7,390 bases of DNA, taken from NCBI GenBank assembly GCA_002428415.1, contig DIWI01000051.1:1-7390 (forward strand), read 5' to 3'. This DNA is from Clostridiaceae bacterium UBA6110. Its GTDB lineage: Bacteria; Bacillota; Clostridia; Clostridiales; Clostridiaceae. Of the stretch, positions 1 to 6,288 are shown piece after piece. Made by a program: the position numbers and the translations under genes. Below the pieces are notes generated by a model. The model was not told where the DNA came from. It saw only the letters and a program-made list of their open reading frames with translations, and ran no database searches. Position 1 is the first letter of the stretch; every line of letters starts with the position of its first letter.

Positions 1-222
1 AGACACGAGGGAGACACAGGCTCACCAGAGGTGCAGATAGCTCTCCTTACCGACAGGATCAACTCTCTCACAGAGCACCTGAAGGAACACAAGAAAGACC
101 ACCACTCAAGAAGAGGACTTCTTATGATGGTCGGACAGAGAAGAGGACTTCTCAACTACCTTATGGCAGAAGATATAGAGAGATACAGAACTCTCATAGC
201 TAAGCTTGGCATAAGAAGATAG
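1..222 (+). CDS. rpsO: 30S ribosomal protein S15, 3' part
   Basis: S15 binds 16S rRNA in the platform of the small ribosomal subunit and is an early assembly protein. The reading frame is open from base 1 and begins RHEGDTGSPEVQ, the typical S15 segment near the N-terminus. It continues through the family signature HKKDHHSRRGLL and a second RRGLL, and ends IAKLGIRR before a TAG stop. 73 residues are visible. The family is about 87-89 residues, so roughly 15 N-terminal residues lie outside the window. The GTG at 31 is an internal valine and not the start, because family conservation continues upstream of it. The gene is followed by a hairpin terminator and then pnp, the usual rpsO-pnp order. 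Identification is near certain. Confidence 0.97.
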   Translation, partial: RHEGDTGSPEVQIALLTDRINSLTEHLKEHKKDHHSRRGLLMMVGQRRGLLNYLMAEDIERYRTLIAKLGIRR

Positions 223-238
223 TTCAGTTTGAATGCCG

Positions 239-272
239 AGAGCCTGCTTAAGGTAAAGCAGGCTCTTTGTAT
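239..272 (+). terminator. Intrinsic terminator after rpsO
   Basis: A perfect 11-bp stem (AGAGCCTGCTT at 239-249 with AAGCAGGCTCT at 256-266) closes a 6-base loop and is followed by a T-rich but interrupted tail (TTGTATATT). It starts 17 bases after the rpsO stop. The imperfect T-tract suggests partial rather than complete termination, so some read-through into pnp is plausible (inference). Confidence 0.8.
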
Positions 273-319
273 ATTACTTAGCCGGATCATGCAGAGGGAA
301 GCCTTAACCATATCTTTCC

Positions 320-382
320 AAAATTTTTTAAAAACCAAAGCATACATCACAGTCTGCATGTTTTGATTTTTAAAAAATTGTG
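320..382 (+). promoter_or_regulatory. Long A/T-rich hairpin in the pnp leader
   Basis: Bases 322-334 and 367-379 form a perfect 13-bp A/T stem. After one mismatch (335/366) the pairing continues for 8 more base pairs including one G-U (336-343 with 358-365), leaving a 14-base loop. It lies about 70 bases upstream of the pnp start codon. In enterobacteria a long stem-loop in the pnp leader is cut by RNase III and then used by PNPase to repress its own mRNA. The position and shape here fit that role, but function is inference. The tail is not a T-run, so a plain terminator is less likely. Confidence 0.6.
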
Positions 383-398
383 AGGATAAGGTATGGAG

Positions 399-418
399 GA
401 ACCCGACTGCATCGGTTC
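399..418 (+). promoter_or_regulatory. Small hairpin upstream of pnp RBS
   Basis: GAA (399-401) and CCGA (403-406) pair with TCGG (412-415) and TTC (416-418), giving a 7-bp stem with C402 bulged and a CTGCA loop. It sits 17 bases upstream of the pnp Shine-Dalgarno sequence. It may be part of a structured pnp leader; no function can be shown from the sequence. Confidence 0.4.
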
Positions 419-448
419 GAGAAAAAAACGATTGCAAGGAGGTAAATC

Positions 449-2587
449 ATGCATCCAAAAAGAGAATTGCTTGTAGCTGGAAGAAAAATAGGTGTGGAGT
501 TCGGTGAAAATCTGGGAATGCTCTCAGATACTGCACTGTTCATGAGCTATGGCGAAACTGTAGTTCTGCTTAACACAAACGCATCTGAAAAACCGAGGGA
601 TGGTATAGACTTTTTCCCGTTGTCGGTGGATTATGAAGAAAGAATGTACTCAGTTGGAAAGATACCAGGAGGATTCATCAAGAGGGAAGGAAGACCAACT
701 GAAAAGGCAATACTTCATGGCAGAGCGATAGACAGGCCACTCAGGCCACTGTTCCCCAAGGGATACAGAAATGATGTCCAGGTCATTGCCACAGTAATGT
801 CCGTTGAGACTGATAACCTTCCTGAAATACTTGCCATAAACGCAGCTTCGACAGCGCTGCTTCTGTCTTCAGTTCCATACACGACTCCGCTTGCTGCAGT
901 CCAGGTAGGACTCGTCGACGGTGAATTCGTGCTGAACCCTACAACTGAAGAAAGGGAGCAGTCCAAGATGTTCCTTACCGTATGTGCAACAGAGCACAAG
1001 GTAATGATGATTGAAGCCGGAGCACAGGAAATTGACGAAGAGACAATGATCAGGGGAATAAGCTACGGCTTTGATGCCTGCCAGCCGATCATCAACTTCC
1101 AGAAGGAGCTATGGGCTGAATTCGGTAAGGTAAAGAAGGTTCCAGTACTCTACACTCTTAACGAAGAGGTTGAGACAGCTGTAAGAAGCTTCGCTACAGA
1201 GCCTATGAAGGCTGCGATGCACATTGCTGAGAAGGATGAGAGAGCCAAGGGAATTGATGCTGTAAAGGCTTCGGTTTCAGCTGAATTCTCCGAGAAGTAT
1301 CCTGACAAGAAGTATGACATATCAGAGACTCTTTACAACATCCAGAAGGAAGTAGTAAGGGATATGCTGATATTCGAGAAAAAGAGGGTAGACGGCAGGG
1401 CATTTGACGAAATAAGGTCACTTGCAGCTGATGTTTCCATACTCCCAAGGACACACGGTTCAGGCCTGTTTACCAGGGGAAACACTCAGGTTCTCGCAGT
1501 CGCGACTCTCGGCGCCATAGGTGACGAGCAGATCCTTGACGGCGTAGGCCAGGAAGATTCAAAGAGATTCATACACCATTACAACTTCCCTTCATACTCT
1601 GTTGGAGAAACCAGACCTATGAGAGGTCCTGGAAGAAGGGAAATCGGACATGGAGCACTTGCCGAGAAGGCGCTTGAGCCGCTAATACCGGACGAAGAGA
1701 CCTTCCCGTACACAATAAGGCTTGTATCCGAGGTCCTTTCATCGAACGGATCCACTTCACAGGCATCTGTCTGCGCTTCCACACTGGCTCTTCAGGATGC
1801 CGGTGTGCCAATAAAGAGGCCTTGTGCCGGAATAGCCATGGGACTCTTCACAACTGATGACCTTGAGCTTGAAGAAGTAATAACAGATATCCAGGGAGTC
1901 GAAGATTTCTTTGGAGACATGGACTTCAAGGTTGCAGGAACTACTGAGGGAATCACAGCTATCCAGGTTGACACCAAGCTTCACGGACTTTCAGAGTACT
2001 GCATAAGGACCGCCATTGAAAAGGCGAAGACTGCAAGACTTGAGATCCTGAAGGTAATGGAAGGCGCCATAAAGGAATCGAGACCTGAGGTTTCGAAGTA
2101 CGCTCCTAAGATATTCATAATCAGGATAGATCCTGAAAAGATCAGGGACGTAATCGGATCAGGCGGAAAGACCATCAACAAGATAATCGCAGAGACTGGA
2201 GTCAAGATAGATATTGAGGACGACGGTAAGGTATTCGTCGGAGCTCAGGACATCGAGGCGGCCAAGGCTGCGATAAGGATCATAGAGGGTATCACAAAGG
2301 ATGTAGTTCCAGGTGAGCTTTATCTTGGTAAGGTAACAAAGATCACAACCTTCGGATGCTTCGTCGAGATTCTTCCAAACAAGGAAGGACTTGTGCATGT
2401 TTCCAAGCTTGACCTCAAGAGGGTGGAGCATGTCGAGGACATCGTTGCAGTAGGCGACGAGATACTCGTAAAGGTTACTGAGATCGACAACCAGGGAAGG
2501 ATAAACCTTTCAAGGAGAGATGCGCTGCTTGACCTCGAAAAGAAGGAAAAGGAAGCGAAAGAAAAGGAAGCCTCAGAAACCAAATAG
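449..2587 (+). CDS. pnp: Polyribonucleotide nucleotidyltransferase (PNPase)
   Basis: PNPase is a trimeric phosphorolytic 3'-to-5' exoribonuclease of mRNA decay. It releases nucleoside diphosphates and can add tails in reverse. The 712-residue length matches the family. Domains in order: RNase PH-like core 1 (about 10-145), helical linker (about 150-310), catalytic RNase PH-like core 2 (about 312-540), KH (about 553-612) with GxxG loop GSGG at 570-573, and S1 (about 620-690). The active-site segment GDMDFKVAG is intact, with D486, D492 and K494, and the phosphate-binding NGSTS lies at 433-437. The FIKREGRP segment at 76-83 is the RNA-contact loop. The last 20 residues are a charged Lys/Glu tail. 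The start is fixed by AAGGAGGT at 436-443, 5 bases before ATG. It follows rpsO and may be expressed by read-through and from its own leader. Confidence 0.98.
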   Translation: MHPKRELLVAGRKIGVEFGENLGMLSDTALFMSYGETVVLLNTNASEKPRDGIDFFPLSVDYEERMYSVGKIPGGFIKREGRPTEKAILHGRAIDRPLRPLFPKGYRNDVQVIATVMSVETDNLPEILAINAASTALLLSSVPYTTPLAAVQVGLVDGEFVLNPTTEEREQSKMFLTVCATEHKVMMIEAGAQEIDEETMIRGISYGFDACQPIINFQKELWAEFGKVKKVPVLYTLNEEVETAVRSFATEPMKAAMHIAEKDERAKGIDAVKASVSAEFSEKYPDKKYDISETLYNIQKEVVRDMLIFEKKRVDGRAFDEIRSLAADVSILPRTHGSGLFTRGNTQVLAVATLGAIGDEQILDGVGQEDSKRFIHHYNFPSYSVGETRPMRGPGRREIGHGALAEKALEPLIPDEETFPYTIRLVSEVLSSNGSTSQASVCASTLALQDAGVPIKRPCAGIAMGLFTTDDLELEEVITDIQGVEDFFGDMDFKVAGTTEGITAIQVDTKLHGLSEYCIRTAIEKAKTARLEILKVMEGAIKESRPEVSKYAPKIFIIRIDPEKIRDVIGSGGKTINKIIAETGVKIDIEDDGKVFVGAQDIEAAKAAIRIIEGITKDVVPGELYLGKVTKITTFGCFVEILPNKEGLVHVSKLDLKRVEHVEDIVAVGDEILVKVTEIDNQGRINLSRRDALLDLEKKEKEAKEKEASETK

Positions 2588-2588
2588 C

Positions 2589-2622
2589 AAAAAAAGAGCG
2601 GACCGCGAAAACGGTCCGTTTT
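2589..2622. terminator. Bidirectional terminator between convergent genes
   Basis: A perfect 7-bp G/C-rich stem (CGGACCG at 2599-2605, CGGTCCG at 2612-2618) closes a 6-base loop. On the plus strand it is followed by TTTT (2619-2622), ending pnp two bases after its stop codon is cleared. On the minus strand the A-run at 2589-2595 becomes a seven-T tract after the stem, ending the L,D-transpeptidase gene whose stop is at 2638. The minus-strand direction has the better T-tract. Confidence 0.85.
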
Positions 2623-2637
2623 GCATTAGCTAAATAT

Positions 2638-3849
2638 TCAGTTCACATAAACTGTCGTTCCATAAGGCATGTTGTCATAGATGTATTTCGCATTGGCTAG
2701 GGATACTCTTACACAACCCTTTGACAGGTACATTCCAAGCCTGCCATCAACAAGCTTCAGGTCCCAGTCGTAGACTACAGAGTGGATCAGGAAATCCCCA
2801 TAGAACTGGGTGTAGTATCTGCAGATCCATTCCTCATGGTCGGGCACGGTGAAGTAACCACCTTTTCCGATGACTGAGAAGGTGCCTTTAATGGTTGGAG
2901 TGGAAGGTTTGCCAACAGTGCACCTCATGTCCTTCAGAAGCTTCCAGTTTCCTGCTGAGCCACTGAACACATAGAGATGTGTTGTCGGAGTGCTGACCCA
3001 AATGAGATATTCTGACGGGCTGGACAAACCCTTGTTGTTCACGAAGGCTTCAGCCTTTGATGCGGAAATTGATGTGGCTGCAGGAGGTCCCGAATATCTG
3101 GTCTTCGATGTCGGTTCAAGTGCAAGCTTCTGATAGGTAGCTCCATCTGCGATCCCAGTGACAGGTATTCCGTTCCTCTTCTGGAAATCCTTGAGAGCCC
3201 ATGATGTGGCACTTCCGAAAATCCCGTCCAGGGCAAGCCGATAGTTAAAACGGTTGAGGTAAACCTGAAGCTCGAGGACTTCATCACCCTTTGAGCCCTT
3301 CGCCAGAGGAATCTCAGATGACGGTCCAGAGAACCTGGATGAGTCTGTCGGCTCAAGCATGAGCTTTTCCATAGTTATGACATCAACGGTACCTGTGACA
3401 GGAATACTGTTCCTGTTCTGGAAATCCCTGACTGCCCACTGGGTAATGAGGCCGAAATCTCCGTCAATGGAAATCTTGTAACCAAAAGCAGTAAGCCGGG
3501 TCTGTATGTCCTTGACGATCTGTCCACGGACACCGGGGCCGTATATGACCGGAGGCTCAGGTGTTGCCGGCACTTCTTCAGCAGGCGGAACTGCCTCAGG
3601 AGGCGCAGCCGGTGTTTCTGGAACTGTTGGTTCAGTCGGAACTGTTGGCTCTGCCGGTTTCTCGGGCGGTACTGCAGGAACCGTTTCGGATGGAACAGCA
3701 GGATTTACCGTAGGATCAGTTTGTGATGGTACCGTTACTGGGTCAGTTGCTGAAGGAACAGCAGGAACAAGAGAGCTGCAGCCGAAAAGAGTTACGAAAA
3801 GTAGTGGAACAAGCAGTCCGAAAGCTATAATATGTTTCATGGCTTTCAT
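2638..3849 (-). CDS. Lipoprotein L,D-transpeptidase (YkuD) with two peptidoglycan-binding domains
   Basis: This is a predicted extracellular enzyme that makes or edits peptidoglycan cross-links using a catalytic cysteine. Taking ATG at 3849 gives 403 residues. There is a signal peptide with a lipobox-like LFGC and lipidation Cys at 24, then a Pro/Thr/Val/Glu-rich linker (about 33-100). Two PG_binding_1 repeats follow (about 105-165 and 183-245), each with IDG/LDG-x-FG, a DFQ-x-RN core and IPVTG. The C-terminal YkuD domain (about 281-403) has His356 (LIHSV) and the SKGCVRV motif with Cys379 and Arg381. The start is chosen because TGGGGTGAT at 3854-3862 sits 4 bases before it. A GTG at 3867 lies upstream of that site, and an ATG at 3840 is also possible. 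The gene stands alone on the minus strand with a candidate promoter at 3967-3995. The family call is firm; the exact reaction (3-3 cross-linking or carboxypeptidase) is not shown. Confidence 0.93.
   Translation of the reverse strand: MKAMKHIIAFGLLVPLLFVTLFGCSSLVPAVPSATDPVTVPSQTDPTVNPAVPSETVPAVPPEKPAEPTVPTEPTVPETPAAPPEAVPPAEEVPATPEPPVIYGPGVRGQIVKDIQTRLTAFGYKISIDGDFGLITQWAVRDFQNRNSIPVTGTVDVITMEKLMLEPTDSSRFSGPSSEIPLAKGSKGDEVLELQVYLNRFNYRLALDGIFGSATSWALKDFQKRNGIPVTGIADGATYQKLALEPTSKTRYSGPPAATSISASKAEAFVNNKGLSSPSEYLIWVSTPTTHLYVFSGSAGNWKLLKDMRCTVGKPSTPTIKGTFSVIGKGGYFTVPDHEEWICRYYTQFYGDFLIHSVVYDWDLKLVDGRLGMYLSKGCVRVSLANAKYIYDNMPYGTTVYVN
3105..3490 (-). repeat. Two tandem 79-residue peptidoglycan-binding repeats
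   Basis: Within the L,D-transpeptidase gene two units are offset by exactly 237 bases (79 codons). Matching landmarks are CTGGAAATCC at 3181 and 3418, the protein segments DFQNRNSIPVTG and DFQKRNGIPVTG, and the spacers EPTxxxRxSGP that end each unit. The spacer is conserved along with the domain, which indicates an intragenic duplication of domain plus linker rather than two independently gained domains. Confidence 0.75.
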
Positions 3850-3966
3850 ACAAATCACCCCAGGCACAATACTTGACCTCTGGATGCAAAGTCTTAAAGC
3901 GGAGCACAGTCATGTCCTTCCTTTCAAATTCATTGTACATTGATAATTTCTCGAATTGATTACATA

Positions 3967-3995
3967 TTTATGAAACATGGAAATTGAATTATCAA
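3967..3995 (-). promoter_or_regulatory. Candidate sigma-70-type promoter for the L,D-transpeptidase gene
   Basis: Read on the minus strand, a -35 TTGATA (3990-3995) is followed by a 17-base spacer and a -10 CATAAA (3967-3972). The surroundings are A/T-rich. Transcription would start near 3960 and give a leader of about 110 bases before the ATG at 3849. Confidence 0.5.
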
Positions 3996-4084
3996 ATTAA
4001 TATTACATAATAAATAATATGGATATTGAATTATTGTCGCCTTGTAGTCAGCTGAGAAGCCGGAGAAACATTCAGACAAAGAGT

Positions 4085-4104
4085 AAGGAGCCCGGAGGCT
4101 CCTT
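4085..4104 (-). terminator. Hairpin terminator after the SRPBCC gene
   Basis: A perfect 8-bp stem (AAGGAGCC at 4085-4092, GGCTCCTT at 4097-4104) with a tetraloop lies 19 bases after the stop of the minus-strand SRPBCC gene. On that strand the stem is followed by ACTCTTTGTCT, a weak T-rich tail, so termination may be partial. Confidence 0.65.
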
Positions 4105-4123
4105 GTTGACCTGGCTTCAATTG

Positions 4124-4567
4124 CTAAGCTTCGCAGAAATCCTTGAGGTTCTCCAGAGTGTGTACAAGGTCGTTGTCCTTGACCTTTTCGATGAGAAGCT
4201 TGTCAGCAATCCTCCCGATGATTCCTGCAGGCAGAGTATATTCAAGCTCAATTTCTACTTCAGTTCCACCATCTTTTGCAGTGTAGGTGAAGATCTGCTT
4301 CCCAGTTATGTTGCCTTTTATCAGGCCTGTCCATCTGCAAAGTTCAGGGGATGAAAAATCTTCGGTGACTTCGATGATAGTCGGAACGTGCATTCCGAAA
4401 AGGTTGTACATCGACTCTATGACTGAACCTGCTCCGCCATCGCCTTTCTCAAGCTTAATCTCGCTCAGGTTTGCATACCACTGTCCCCATTTAAGTGGAT
4501 CCCTCGCAAATGCATAGATCTTCTCTGGTGTTGAGTTAATGAAAGTGCTCTTCTTGTTGATATGCAT
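4124..4567 (-). CDS. SRPBCC (START-like / polyketide cyclase) family protein
   Basis: This is a 147-residue protein with the helix-grip pattern of the SRPBCC superfamily, whose members hold hydrophobic ligands in a deep pocket. The N-terminal part STPEKIYAFARDPLKWGQW is the typical first strand and helix with a conserved aromatic end. Alternating strands follow (IIEVTEDF, CRWTGLI, GKQIFTYT, TEVEIELEYTLP). The C-terminal amphipathic helix is about residues 115-146, with TLENLKDFCEA at the end. Length fits a single-domain cytosolic member, with no signal peptide or membrane segment. AAAGGAG at 4574-4580 lies 6 bases before the ATG. It has its own terminator and seems to be a single-gene unit, divergent from the lacI-type gene. 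Ligand and function are unknown; the neighbours give no clear clue. Confidence 0.85.
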   Translation of the reverse strand: MHINKKSTFINSTPEKIYAFARDPLKWGQWYANLSEIKLEKGDGGAGSVIESMYNLFGMHVPTIIEVTEDFSSPELCRWTGLIKGNITGKQIFTYTAKDGGTEVEIELEYTLPAGIIGRIADKLLIEKVKDNDLVHTLENLKDFCEA

Positions 4568-4581
4568 AATGCTCTCCTTTC

Positions 4582-4598
4582 CATGTCAACATGACATG
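4582..4598. promoter_or_regulatory. 17-bp palindrome beside the SRPBCC gene RBS
   Basis: CATGTCA (4582-4588) and TGACATG (4592-4598) form a perfect inverted repeat around a 3-base centre. It lies one base upstream of the Shine-Dalgarno sequence of the minus-strand SRPBCC gene. As DNA it could be an operator for a dimeric regulator; as RNA it would be a 7-bp hairpin next to the ribosome binding site. The sequence does not decide between these. Confidence 0.5.
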
Positions 4599-4705
4599 AC
4601 AGATGCTGAACGAAGAGGAAATGCAGAAAATGCGCGAGTCTTATTAATGCTGACAAAAACTGCGAATGTTCCCAATCTAAATATACATTCATATGATTTC
4701 ATAGG

Positions 4706-4733
4706 TTTATACAGGCTGTGAAATTTCTGTAAT
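4706..4733 (-). promoter_or_regulatory. Possible promoter for the SRPBCC gene
   Basis: On the minus strand ATTACA (4728-4733) and TATAAA (4706-4711) are separated by 16 bases. The -10 box is good and the -35 box is moderate. It would give a leader of about 130 bases that includes the palindrome at 4582-4598. This is a pattern match in A/T-rich DNA only. Confidence 0.3.
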
Positions 4734-4799
4734 CTAGTGGCATTTGACAGAGGGAGTATTAGTTAGGAATGAATTGGATTCTCCAGATTGTTCATCAAT

Positions 4800-4829
4800 T
4801 TGTTTATATGTATATGTATATGGTATGAT
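4800..4829 (+). promoter_or_regulatory. Candidate extended -10 promoter for the LacI-family gene
   Basis: TTGTTT (4800-4805), an 18-base spacer and TATGAT (4824-4829) with an upstream TGG (extended -10). Transcription would start near 4836, about 20 bases before the ATG. The spacer is made almost wholly of three TATATG units. A perfect TTGACA at 4744-4749 lies further upstream but lacks a good -10 at the right distance. Confidence 0.5.
4805..4822. repeat. Three perfect copies of the hexamer TATATG
   Basis: Units lie at 4805-4810, 4811-4816 and 4817-4822, inside the spacer of the candidate promoter of the LacI-family gene. Loss or gain of one unit would change the promoter spacing by 6 bases. 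Confidence 0.85.
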
Positions 4830-4856
4830 GAAAACGTCAGGAAGGGGGATTTTACC

Positions 4857-5837
4857 ATGGTTACGATTAATGATATCGCGAGGCTTGCAGGAGTGGCGAA
4901 AAGTACCGTATCAAGGTATTTGAACGGTGGGTCTGTAAGTGCTAAAACAAAGGAAAAGCTGGACAGGATAATCGCGGAAACTGAGTATACACCAAATGCA
5001 TTCGCGCAGAGCCTGAAGTCCAAGAAGCCGAGCATGATCGGTATAATAATCCCCAGACTTAATTCGTATGCCACGAATGAAATACTGTCAAGCATTGATG
5101 AGGAGCTCAGGAACAAGCAGTATCAGTTGCTGATAACAAATACTAACCAGGACATTGACAGGGAGATAGAGAACATAAATACCCTTTCAAGGCAAAAGGT
5201 GGCAGGCATCATAATCCTTGCTACGGTCATAACGCCAGCTCATATGAAAGCGATCAGGAGCTCCGGGCTTCCTGTGATATTCCTCGGGCAGAAGGCCAAG
5301 GATTCCTACTCGATAGTGCATGATGAGATTGAAGCAGGCAGGAACATAGGTCACCATGCTGCCGAGCTCGGCCACAAGAAGATACTTTATGTTACAGTGT
5401 TCGAGGATGATGTCGCTGTTGGCCAGCTCAGGAAAAAGGGTGTGCTGGATGCGCTCTCAGAGTACAGGGACATTGAAGTCAAGGTAATAACAAGCGACTT
5501 CAATTATCAGAAGGCATATGAGCAGGCTCTTATGTACCTTCCTAAGAGTGACGCCACATACTGCATCTGTGCGACAGACAATATCGCTCTTGCCGTATAC
5601 AAGGCGGCAGTGACACTTGGTAAGAAAGTGCCATCAGACATCTCTATTTCAGGGTTCGGGGGATATGACATAACAAACCTGGTGACTCCATCGATAACTA
5701 CCGTGAAATATCACTACAAGGAAATGGGTAGGATAGCGGTGGAGAATATGATAAGGCTAATTGAAGGTGAAGAGGTGCTGAAATGCATAACCCTTGGCAA
5801 TGAGTTTCAGCCAAAAGAATCGACTGCAAAACTATAG
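4857..5837 (+). CDS. LacI-family sugar-responsive transcriptional repressor
   Basis: A 326-residue protein of normal LacI-family length. Residues 3-22 form the DNA-binding helix-turn-helix (TINDIARLAGVAKSTVSRYL). The hinge is at about 45-56 (YTPNAFAQSLKS), with the leucine that inserts into a central CG step of operators. The periplasmic-binding-protein-like sensor domain runs from about 60 (IGIIIP) to the end. It includes ATDNIAL and SISGFGGYD, the usual LacI-core segments, and PSITTVKY. The start ATG at 4857 is preceded by AAGGGGGAT; in-frame codons upstream to 4788 are not family-like. A terminator follows, so it is transcribed alone. The downstream PTS permease and the three CG-centred palindromes between them suggest it represses that permease until a sugar ligand is present (inference). 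The sequence resembles ScrR/SacR-type sucrose repressors, but the effector is not proven. Confidence 0.93.
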   Translation: MVTINDIARLAGVAKSTVSRYLNGGSVSAKTKEKLDRIIAETEYTPNAFAQSLKSKKPSMIGIIIPRLNSYATNEILSSIDEELRNKQYQLLITNTNQDIDREIENINTLSRQKVAGIIILATVITPAHMKAIRSSGLPVIFLGQKAKDSYSIVHDEIEAGRNIGHHAAELGHKKILYVTVFEDDVAVGQLRKKGVLDALSEYRDIEVKVITSDFNYQKAYEQALMYLPKSDATYCICATDNIALAVYKAAVTLGKKVPSDISISGFGGYDITNLVTPSITTVKYHYKEMGRIAVENMIRLIEGEEVLKCITLGNEFQPKESTAKL

Positions 5838-5851
5838 ATATGGATATACAG

Positions 5852-5878
5852 ACCGTGATTCAAGGATCGCGGTTTTTT
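5852..5878 (+). terminator. Intrinsic terminator of the LacI-family gene
   Basis: An 8-bp stem with one G-U pair (ACCGTGAT at 5852-5859, ATCGCGGT at 5866-5873) and a 6-base loop is followed directly by a six-T run at 5873-5878. It begins 14 bases after the stop codon and should separate the repressor transcript from the PTS gene. Confidence 0.9.
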
Positions 5879-5900
5879 GTTCCAAATTGCCAGATGAAGG

Positions 5901-5929
5901 TTGATCAATAGTACGGATGAGTATATAGA
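5901..5929 (+). promoter_or_regulatory. Possible promoter upstream of operator 1
   Basis: TTGATC (5901-5906), 17 bases, TATAGA (5924-5929). Each box matches 4 of 6 consensus bases. The first palindrome begins 16 bases after the -10 box. Weak evidence by itself. Confidence 0.3.
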
Positions 5930-5945
5930 TTATTCATAAAGTGAT

Positions 5946-5957
5946 TGAACCGGTTCC
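5946..5957. promoter_or_regulatory. Operator-like palindrome 1
   Basis: TGAACCGGTTCC contains the perfect 10-bp palindrome GAACCGGTTC and differs from GGAACCGGTTCC at one base. The central CG and the symmetric arms are typical of LacI-family operators. It lies about 70 bases after the repressor's terminator and 400 bases before the PTS start. Confidence 0.75.
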
Positions 5958-6088
5958 GAAAATGATCCGAGCAGTAGTTCTTGTAGGTTCAGAATTTGCT
6001 ATATACTGAAGACTCAATGAAAAACAAATTAATACTTTAACAATCATATGAGATATTTTAATGAAAATGCTAATTCTGCAAGTAATGC

Positions 6089-6117
6089 TTTACTTTCCGG
6101 GAATATACGTTTACAAT
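6089..6117 (+). promoter_or_regulatory. Candidate main promoter of the PTS gene
   Basis: TTTACT (6089-6094), exactly 17 bases, TACAAT (6112-6117; 5 of 6 consensus bases). Transcription would start near 6124, so operator 2 would cover about +5 to +16, a classical repression position. The leader would be about 220 bases long and would contain operator 3. Confidence 0.5.
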
Positions 6118-6127
6118 GTCATTAAAT

Positions 6128-6139
6128 AGAACCGGTTCC
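6128..6139. promoter_or_regulatory. Operator-like palindrome 2
   Basis: AGAACCGGTTCC carries the same perfect 10-bp core as operator 1 and differs from GGAACCGGTTCC at one base. Its centre is 182 bp from operator 1 and 161 bp from operator 3. It sits just downstream of the best promoter match in the region. Confidence 0.78.
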
Positions 6140-6247
6140 AAAACAAAACGCAAAGTTAATAAAGCTGATTCAAAACCTCAGATGTTAGAAACCGTTGGTA
6201 TGAAAAGAGTGTCGATGCATTTATGATTATGTATTTCATTAAGTCAA

Positions 6248-6276
6248 TTGTACTAAGCGAATTAAACTGCAAAAAT
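6248..6276 (+). promoter_or_regulatory. Possible proximal promoter of the PTS gene
   Basis: TTGTAC (6248-6253), 17 bases, AAAAAT (6271-6276), with operator 3 starting 12 bases after the -10 box. An alternative is TTGAAA (6278-6283), 17 bases, TGTGAA (6301-6306), which would place operator 3 in the spacer. Neither -10 box is strong. Confidence 0.22.
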
Positions 6277-6288
6277 ATTGAAAATTAC

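Noticed and set aside
109..152. 14-base direct repeat AGAAGAGGACTTCT at 109 and 139 in rpsO
   Set aside because: It encodes the two RRGLL motifs conserved in all S15 proteins, so it reflects protein conservation rather than a DNA element.
2704..2724. SKGC instead of SHGC at the YkuD active site
   Set aside because: Lysine at this place also occurs in known active family members such as B. subtilis YkuD as I recall it, so it is not evidence of inactivation.
3506..3943. 145-codon plus-strand frame rich in Gly/Thr/Ser/Val
   Set aside because: It is the antisense shadow of the proline-rich linker of the L,D-transpeptidase; its composition is explained by that low-complexity region and it has no convincing RBS.
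3983..4034. Repeated ATTGAATTAT at 3983 and 4025
   Set aside because: Short A/T-rich repeat in an A/T-rich intergenic region, easily due to chance.
4744..4772. Perfect TTGACA at 4744 as the main promoter of the LacI-family gene
   Set aside because: No acceptable -10 box lies 16-18 bases downstream; the extended -10 promoter at 4800-4829 is a better match.
5962..6125. Two tiny frames (15 codons from 5962, 25 codons from 6048) as leader peptides
   Set aside because: No ribosome binding site precedes either, and neither peptide shows regulatory codon runs.
6188..6199. GAAACCGTTGGT as a fourth operator
   Set aside because: Only the left half matches GGAACCGGTTCC (7 of 12 bases); the right half is not symmetric.
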